From NCBI RefSeq assembly GCF_042653765.1, contig NZ_JBHSEZ010000028.1, positions 124,001-188,000 on the forward strand: DNA of 64,000 bases. The letters run 5' to 3'. The stretch comes from Castellaniella denitrificans. GTDB taxonomy: Bacteria; Pseudomonadota; Gammaproteobacteria; Burkholderiales; Burkholderiaceae_B. The position numbers were made by a program, and so were the translations under genes. Positions within the stretch are counted from its first letter, which is position 1; every line of letters begins with the position of its first letter. The notes beneath the pieces were generated by a model. It was not told the DNA's origin. It saw only the letters and a program-made list of their open reading frames with translations, and made no database searches. Positions 59,297 to 64,000 of the stretch are shown here, piece by piece.

Positions 59297-60340
59297 ATGA
59301 GCAGAAAACCCCTGATCATCGATTGCCACGGCCATTACACGACGGCGCCCCAGGCGCTGGCCGACTGGCGCGACCGGCAGATCGCCGGCATCCAGGATCC
59401 CGCGCAGCGGCCCAGCCCCTCGGACCTGCGCATCGGCGACGACGAACTGCGCGAAAGCATCGAGGCCAACCAGCTGCGCCTGATGCGCGAGCGTGGTTCC
59501 GACCTGACGATCTTCTCGCCGCGCGCCAGCTTCATGGCGCACCACATCGGCGATTTCCAGGTGTCCAGCACCTGGGCGGCGATCTGCAACGAGCTCTGCC
59601 ACCGGGTCGCGACGCTGTTTCCCGAGCATTTCGTCATGGCCGCGATGCTGCCGCAGTCGCCGGGCGTCGATCCGGCCACCTGCATCCCGGAACTGGAAAA
59701 GTGCGTCAAGGAATACGGCGCGGTCGGGATCAACCTGAACCCGGACCCGTCCGGCGGCCACTGGACTTCGCCGCCGCTGTCGGACCGTTCCTGGTATCCC
59801 ATCTACGAAAAGATGGTCGAATACGACATCCCCGCGATGATCCACGTGTCCACCAGCTGCAACCCGTGCTTTCACACCACGGGCTCCCACTACCTGAACG
59901 CCGACACCACGGCCTTCATGCAGTGCCTGACCTCGGACCTGTTCAAGGACTTCCCGACCCTGCGCTTCGTGATCCCGCACGGCGGCGGCGCCGCGCCCTA
60001 CCACTGGGGCCGCTTCCGCGGCCTGGCCCAGGCGCTGAAGAAACCGCTGCTCGACGAACACCTGCTGAACAACGTGTTCTTCGACACCTGCGTCTACCAC
60101 CAGCCGGGCATCGACCTGCTGACCAAGGTGATCCCGGTGAAGAACGTATTGTTCGCCTCCGAGATGATCGGCGCGGTGCGCGGCATCGATCCCGAGACCG
60201 GGCACCATTTCGACGACACCAAACGCTACATCGAAGCCGCCGCGACGCTCAGCGACGCCGATCGCTTCCAGATCTACGAGGGCAACGCGCGCCGCGTGTA
60301 TCCGCGCCTGGACGCCGCCCTGAAGGCCAAGGGCCTGTAA
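59297..60340 (+). CDS. pmdE: 4-oxalomesaconate hydratase (LigJ)
   Basis: Amidohydrolase-fold enzyme adding water to 4-oxalomesaconate to give 4-carboxy-4-hydroxy-2-oxoadipate. 347 residues. The metal-site start IIDCHGHYTTAPQALADWRD and later blocks MIHVSTSCNPCFHTTGSHYL, FVIPHGGGAAPYHWGRFRGL and ASEMIGAVRGIDPETGHHFD are typical of LigJ. Second gene of the operon. Confidence 0.94.
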   Translation: MSRKPLIIDCHGHYTTAPQALADWRDRQIAGIQDPAQRPSPSDLRIGDDELRESIEANQLRLMRERGSDLTIFSPRASFMAHHIGDFQVSSTWAAICNELCHRVATLFPEHFVMAAMLPQSPGVDPATCIPELEKCVKEYGAVGINLNPDPSGGHWTSPPLSDRSWYPIYEKMVEYDIPAMIHVSTSCNPCFHTTGSHYLNADTTAFMQCLTSDLFKDFPTLRFVIPHGGGAAPYHWGRFRGLAQALKKPLLDEHLLNNVFFDTCVYHQPGIDLLTKVIPVKNVLFASEMIGAVRGIDPETGHHFDDTKRYIEAAATLSDADRFQIYEGNARRVYPRLDAALKAKGL

Positions 60341-60361
60341 CGCATTAGGAGGAATACGGAC

Positions 60362-61057
60362 ATGAGCACCCCTCTGAACCAACTCGGCGTCGTCCATCGC
60401 ACGATCCAGCGCGCCGATCCCGCCGCGGTCGAACAGCTTTCGCGCTTCGGCGTGGCGACCATCCACGAGGCCATGGGCCGCGTCGGCCTGATGAAGCCCT
60501 ACATGCGCCCCGTCTGGCGCGGCGCGCGCATGTGCGGCACGGCCGTCACCGTGCTGCTGCAGCCGGGCGACAACTGGATGCTGCACGTGGCCGCCGAACA
60601 GATCCAGCCCGGCGACGTGGTCGTGGCCGGCTGCACCGCCGACAGCACCGACGGCTTCTTCGGCGACCTGCTGGCCACCTCGTTCAAGGCGCGCGGCGCG
60701 CGCGGCCTGATCATCGACGGCGGCGTGCGCGACGTCGACACCCTGGAATCCATGGACTTTCCGGTGTTCAGCCGCGCCATCAGTTCCAAGGGCACCATCA
60801 AGGCCACCCTGGGCTCGGTCAACATCCCCGTGGTGTGCGCCGGCGCGCAGGTGAACCCGGGCGACGTGGTGGTGGCCGACACCGACGGCGTGGTGGTCGT
60901 GCCCGCCGCCGTCGCCGCCCAGGTCGCCGCCAAGGCCCAGGCCCGCGAGGACAACGAAGGCGCCAAGCGCGACATCTTCGCCTCGGGCGTGCTGGGCCTG
61001 GACTACTACAAGATGCGCGAGGGCCTGGAGAAGGCCGGCCTGAAATATATCGACTGA
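60362..61057 (+). CDS. pmdF: 4-carboxy-4-hydroxy-2-oxoadipate aldolase (LigK)
   Basis: Class II, metal-dependent aldolase of the RraA-like fold, 231 residues. It cleaves 4-carboxy-4-hydroxy-2-oxoadipate to pyruvate and oxaloacetate, the last step of the pathway. FGVATIHEAMGRVGLMKPYM, GCTADSTDGFFGDLLATSFK and GLIIDGGVRDVDTLESMDFP (with the Arg and Asp that bind substrate and metal) are the family blocks. AGGAGG precedes the ATG. Confidence 0.95.
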   Translation: MSTPLNQLGVVHRTIQRADPAAVEQLSRFGVATIHEAMGRVGLMKPYMRPVWRGARMCGTAVTVLLQPGDNWMLHVAAEQIQPGDVVVAGCTADSTDGFFGDLLATSFKARGARGLIIDGGVRDVDTLESMDFPVFSRAISSKGTIKATLGSVNIPVVCAGAQVNPGDVVVADTDGVVVVPAAVAAQVAAKAQAREDNEGAKRDIFASGVLGLDYYKMREGLEKAGLKYID

Positions 61058-61066
61058 GGATTGACG

Positions 61067-61984
61067 ATGACCACCGCCGAAACTTTCACCAAGACCCCGG
61101 GCTGGCTGGACTACTACGACGGCCCGAGCCGTCCGCGCTTCCGCCTGCCCGCCGGCGCGGTGGACGCCCATTGCCACGTATTCGGCCCCGGCGCGGTGTT
61201 TCCCTACGCGCCGGAGCGCAAGTACACGCCCTGCGACGCGCCCAAGGAAGCCTTGTTCGCCCTGCGCGACCACCTGGGCTTCGAGAAGAACGTGATCGTG
61301 CAGGCGACCTGCCACGGCACCGACAACCGCGCGCTGGTCGATGCGCTGCGCGCGTCCGGCGGCCGGGCGCGCGGGGTGGCGACCGTCTCGCGCGAGGTCA
61401 CCGACGCCGAACTGCGGGCCATGCACGAAGCCGGCGTGCGCGGCACGCGCTTCAATTTCGTCAAGCGCCTGGCCGATTTCACGCCGCGCGAAGTGCTGGC
61501 CGAGATCGCCGCGCGCATCGCGCCGCTGGGCTGGCACGTGGTGGTTTATTTCGAGGCGCAGGACCTGCCGGAACTGTATGATTTCTTCACCGCCTTGCCG
61601 ACCACGGTGGTGGTCGACCACATGGGCCGGCCCGACGTGACCAAGCCTGTGGACGGTCCGGAATTCGGCCTGTTCGTGCGGATGATGCGGGAGCACCCGA
61701 ACATCTGGAGCAAGGTCAGCTGCCCGGAACGCCTGAGCCAGTCCGGCCCGCCGGCCCTCGATGGCGAGCAGGACGCCTACCGCGACGTCGTGCCCTTCGC
61801 GCGTCGGCTGGTGGAAACCTTCCCCGACCGCGTGCTGTGGGGCACCGATTGGCCGCATCCGAACCTGAAGTCCCACATGCCCGACGACGGCCTGCTGGTG
61901 GATTACATCCCCCGGATCGCGCCGACGGCCGAGTTGCAGCGCAAGCTGCTGGTGGACAATCCGAATCGCTTGTACTGGAGTTGA
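61067..61984 (+). CDS. pmdD: 2-pyrone-4,6-dicarboxylate hydrolase (LigI)
   Basis: Metal-independent amidohydrolase-superfamily lactonase opening 2-pyrone-4,6-dicarboxylate to 4-oxalomesaconate. 305 residues. AVDAHCHVFGPGAVFPYAPE, the ERKYTPCDAP substrate loop, VVVDHMGRPDV and VLWGTDWPHPN with the catalytic Asp are characteristic. ATG 61067 follows GAGGA; a TTG two codons upstream is less likely. Four bases separate its stop from pmdA. Confidence 0.95.
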   Translation: MTTAETFTKTPGWLDYYDGPSRPRFRLPAGAVDAHCHVFGPGAVFPYAPERKYTPCDAPKEALFALRDHLGFEKNVIVQATCHGTDNRALVDALRASGGRARGVATVSREVTDAELRAMHEAGVRGTRFNFVKRLADFTPREVLAEIAARIAPLGWHVVVYFEAQDLPELYDFFTALPTTVVVDHMGRPDVTKPVDGPEFGLFVRMMREHPNIWSKVSCPERLSQSGPPALDGEQDAYRDVVPFARRLVETFPDRVLWGTDWPHPNLKSHMPDDGLLVDYIPRIAPTAELQRKLLVDNPNRLYWS

Positions 61985-61987
61985 GCC

Positions 61988-62380
61988 ATGTCCCTGAACA
62001 AGCCCTATACCGACGTGCCCGGCACGACCATCTTCGACGCGGACCAGTCCCGCAAAGGCTACCACCTGAACCAGTTCTGCATGTCGCTGATGAAGGCGGA
62101 GAACCGCGAACGCTTCCGCGCCGACGAGCGCGCCTACCTGGATGAATGGCCCATGACCGAGGAGCAGAAGCAGGCCGTGCTGGCGCGCGACCTGAACCGC
62201 TGCCTGGAACTGGGCGGCAACATCTACTTCCTGGCCAAGCTCGGCGCCACCGACGGGCGTTCCTTCCAGTACATGGCGGCCAGCATGACCGGCATGTCCC
62301 AGGAAGAATACGCCGCGATGATGCTGGCCGGCGGCCGCAGCATCCAGGGCAACCGCCGCACCGGAGAAAAACAGTCATGA
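61988..62380 (+). CDS. pmdA: Protocatechuate 4,5-dioxygenase alpha subunit (LigA)
   Basis: 130-residue small subunit covering the active site of the LigAB heterotetramer. KGYHLNQFCMSLMKAENRER, ERAYLDEWPMTEEQKQAVLA and SMTGMSQEEYAAMMLAGGRS closely follow recalled Sphingobium LigA. Overlaps pmdB by 4 bp. Compare the divergent copy at 47273-47632. Confidence 0.95.
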   Translation: MSLNKPYTDVPGTTIFDADQSRKGYHLNQFCMSLMKAENRERFRADERAYLDEWPMTEEQKQAVLARDLNRCLELGGNIYFLAKLGATDGRSFQYMAASMTGMSQEEYAAMMLAGGRSIQGNRRTGEKQS

Positions 62381-63246
62381 ACCAGACGCATGCCCGAATC
62401 AGCGCGAGTGTCTACACCTCGCACGTGCCCGCGATCGGCGCCGCCATCGACCTGGGCAAGACCGGGAACGACTACTGGGCGCCCCTGTTCAGGGGCTACG
62501 AGCCGTCCAAGCAATGGATGAAGGACCATCGCCCCGACGTCATCTTCCTGGTCTACAACGACCACGCCACGGCGTTCAGCCTGGAGATGATCCCGACCTT
62601 CGCGATCGGCTGCGCGGCGCAGTTCAATCCGGCCGACGAGGGCTGGGGCGCCCGCCCGGTGCCGCCCGTGATCGGCCATCCGGCCCTGGCCGCGCACATC
62701 GCCCAGTCGGTGATCCAGCAGGACTTCGACCTGACGATCGTCAACAAGATGGACGTGGACCACGGCCTGACGGTGCCGCTGTCGCTGATGTGCGGCCAGC
62801 CCGAGGCCTGGCCGTGCCCGGTGATTCCCTTCGCCGTCAACGTGGTGCAGTACCCGGTGCCGTCGGGCCGCCGCTGCTTCGAACTGGGCCGCGCGATCCG
62901 CCGCGCCATCGAAAGCTACGACGAGCCCCTGAACGTGCACATCTGGGGCACGGGCGGCATGAGCCACCAGTTGCAGGGGCCGCGCGCCGGCCTGATCAAC
63001 CGCGAATTCGACAACGCCTTCCTGGACCGGCTGATCGCCGATCCGGCCGGCCAGGCCGACGTGCCGCACATCGACTACGTGCGCGAGGCGGGCTCGGAAG
63101 GCATCGAGCTGGTGATGTGGCTGATCGCCCGCGGCGCCATGGCGGACGCGGCGGGCGGCCCGGCGCCGCGCGTTGCGCACCGCTTCTACCACGTGCCGGC
63201 CTCGAACACGGCCGTGGGCCATCTGATCCTGGAGGAACAATCGTGA
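62377..63246 (+). CDS. pmdB: Protocatechuate 4,5-dioxygenase beta subunit (LigB)
   Basis: Fe(II) extradiol dioxygenase opening protocatechuate between C4 and C5 to 4-carboxy-2-hydroxymuconate semialdehyde. 289 residues. Active-site histidines in YTSHVPAIGAAI (His16) and VYNDHATAFSLEM; IPTFAIGCAAQFNPADEGWG, WGTGGMSHQLQGPRAGLINR and FYHVPASNTAVGHLILEE follow. The sequence is near recalled Sphingobium LigB and far from the LigB-like protein at 47635-48486. Its stop overlaps pmdC (GTGA). Confidence 0.96.
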   Translation: MNQTHARISASVYTSHVPAIGAAIDLGKTGNDYWAPLFRGYEPSKQWMKDHRPDVIFLVYNDHATAFSLEMIPTFAIGCAAQFNPADEGWGARPVPPVIGHPALAAHIAQSVIQQDFDLTIVNKMDVDHGLTVPLSLMCGQPEAWPCPVIPFAVNVVQYPVPSGRRCFELGRAIRRAIESYDEPLNVHIWGTGGMSHQLQGPRAGLINREFDNAFLDRLIADPAGQADVPHIDYVREAGSEGIELVMWLIARGAMADAAGGPAPRVAHRFYHVPASNTAVGHLILEEQS

Positions 63247-64000
63247 CGGAACGCACCCTGAAAGTCGCGCTGGCCGGCGCCGGCGCCTTCGGCATCAAGC
63301 ACCTGGACGGCATCGCCCGCATCGATGGCGTGGAAGTCGTCTCGCTGGTCAGCCGGGACCTGGACAAGACCCGCGCGGTCGCGCAGAAATACGGCGTCGG
63401 CCACGCCACCACCGAGCTCGACGAGGCGCTGGCGCGTCCCGAGGTCGATGCCGTGATCCTGTGCACGCCGACGCAGATGCACGCGGCCCAGGCCATGGCC
63501 TGCCTGCGCGCGGGCAAGCACGTCCAGGTCGAGATCCCCATGGCCGATTCCCTGGCGGACGCCGAGGCCCTGGTCGCGCTGGCGCGCGAAACCGGCAAGA
63601 CCGCCATGTGCGGCCATACGCGGCGCTTCAACCCCAGCCACCAGTACGTGCACCAGCGCGTCGAACGCGGCGAATTCCACATCCAGCAGATGGACGTGCA
63701 GACGTATTTCTTCCGCCGCACCAACATGAACGCGCTGGGCGAGCCGCGCAGCTGGACCGATCACTTGCTGTGGCACCATGCCGCGCACACGGTGGACCTG
63801 TTCGCCTACCAGTGCGGCAGCCCCGTCGTGCGGGCCCACGCGGTGCAGGGCCCGATCCACCCGGAACTGGGCATCGCCATGGACATGTCCATCCAGCTCC
63901 AGGCGGCCAACGGCGCCATCTGCACGCTGTCGCTGAGCTTCAACAACGACGGCCCGCTGGGGACCTTCTTCCGCTACATCGGCGACACGGCGACCTACAT
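63243..64000 (+). CDS. pmdC: 4-carboxy-2-hydroxymuconate-6-semialdehyde dehydrogenase (LigC, 3' end outside window)
   Basis: Gfo/Idh/MocA-family NADP dehydrogenase oxidising the ring-cleavage product (as its hemiacetal) to 2-pyrone-4,6-dicarboxylate. About 252 residues are visible before the window ends. The Rossmann motif VALAGAGAFGIKHLDGIARI and the CGHTRRFNPSHQYVHQRV and DHLLWHHAAHTVDLFAYQ blocks identify LigC. Starts with GTG 63243, overlapping the pmdB stop, and completes the pmdU-E-F-D-A-B-C order known from Comamonas, without a pmdK transporter gene. Confidence 0.94.
   Translation, partial: MTERTLKVALAGAGAFGIKHLDGIARIDGVEVVSLVSRDLDKTRAVAQKYGVGHATTELDEALARPEVDAVILCTPTQMHAAQAMACLRAGKHVQVEIPMADSLADAEALVALARETGKTAMCGHTRRFNPSHQYVHQRVERGEFHIQQMDVQTYFFRRTNMNALGEPRSWTDHLLWHHAAHTVDLFAYQCGSPVVRAHAVQGPIHPELGIAMDMSIQLQAANGAICTLSLSFNNDGPLGTFFRYIGDTATY

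Noticed and set aside
59255..62065. Minus-strand 936-codon frame opposite the pmd genes
   Set aside because: Covers four recognisable plus-strand enzymes; the translated sequence has no family features.

Overview
The window comes from the chromosome of a high-GC betaproteobacterium. The order rlmN-ispG-hisS-bamB-der-hfq-hflX-hflKC-hisZ-purA, the rpsU-dnaG-rpoD operon, the protocatechuate 4,5-cleavage (pmd/lig) operon and the protein sequences fit Burkholderiales, most likely Alcaligenaceae (Bordetella/Achromobacter-like). That assignment is inference from gene content and recalled family sequences; no search was run.

Layout. (1) 1-6702: a divergent efflux locus. A membrane fusion protein, an RND pump and a small DUF2892 membrane protein, followed by a TolC-type outer membrane protein cut off by the window start, lie on the minus strand. 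An ArsR-type repressor and a second DUF2892 protein lie on the plus strand. A 268-bp element with 26-bp perfect terminal inverted repeats sits between the DUF2892 and tolC-like genes. (2) 6765-10288: nhaA, an orphan serine recombinase, an AT-rich non-coding stretch with palindromes and a pair of inverted recombinase-site-like motifs, and a degenerate EAL-domain protein. (3) 10350-33953: a housekeeping block with valS (minus), then ndk, rlmN, a short RodZ-like protein, ispG, hisS, yfgM, bamB, der, hisC, hfq, hflX, hflK, hflC, hisZ, purA, a phosphoribosyltransferase, rpsU, dnaG and rpoD, tightly packed with many ATGA/GTGA overlaps. (4) 34034-43930: two sigma-54 systems. An AcoR-type activator is divergent from an aldehyde dehydrogenase and alcohol dehydrogenase, with a clear -24/-12 promoter. 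dctA (minus) is divergent from dctBD, again with a -24/-12 promoter and dyad activator sites.

(5) 43876-64000: an aromatic-acid catabolic region. It holds pobR-pobA (4-hydroxybenzoate to protocatechuate), a second AraC regulator divergent from a LigAB-like extradiol dioxygenase, an alpha/beta hydrolase, a MarR regulator with vanAB (vanillate to protocatechuate), a Leu/Ile/Val-type periplasmic binding protein, an aldo/keto reductase and a DUF1932 dehydrogenase. After an AT-rich patch with a class II Fic protein come a LysR regulator and the operon pmdU-E-F-D-A-B-C. Together these convert 4-hydroxybenzoate and vanillate through protocatechuate, 2-pyrone-4,6-dicarboxylate and 4-oxalomesaconate to pyruvate and oxaloacetate. 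The dehydrogenase pmdC runs off the window end.

Points for a second look: the possible invertible segment beside the serine recombinase; the MITE-like element; a 14-bp motif shared by the two AraC/catabolic intergenic regions; a 17-bp motif shared upstream of the pmd operon and the aldo/keto reductase; the two unlike LigAB pairs; and the Fic insertion with its repeated operator-like motifs.
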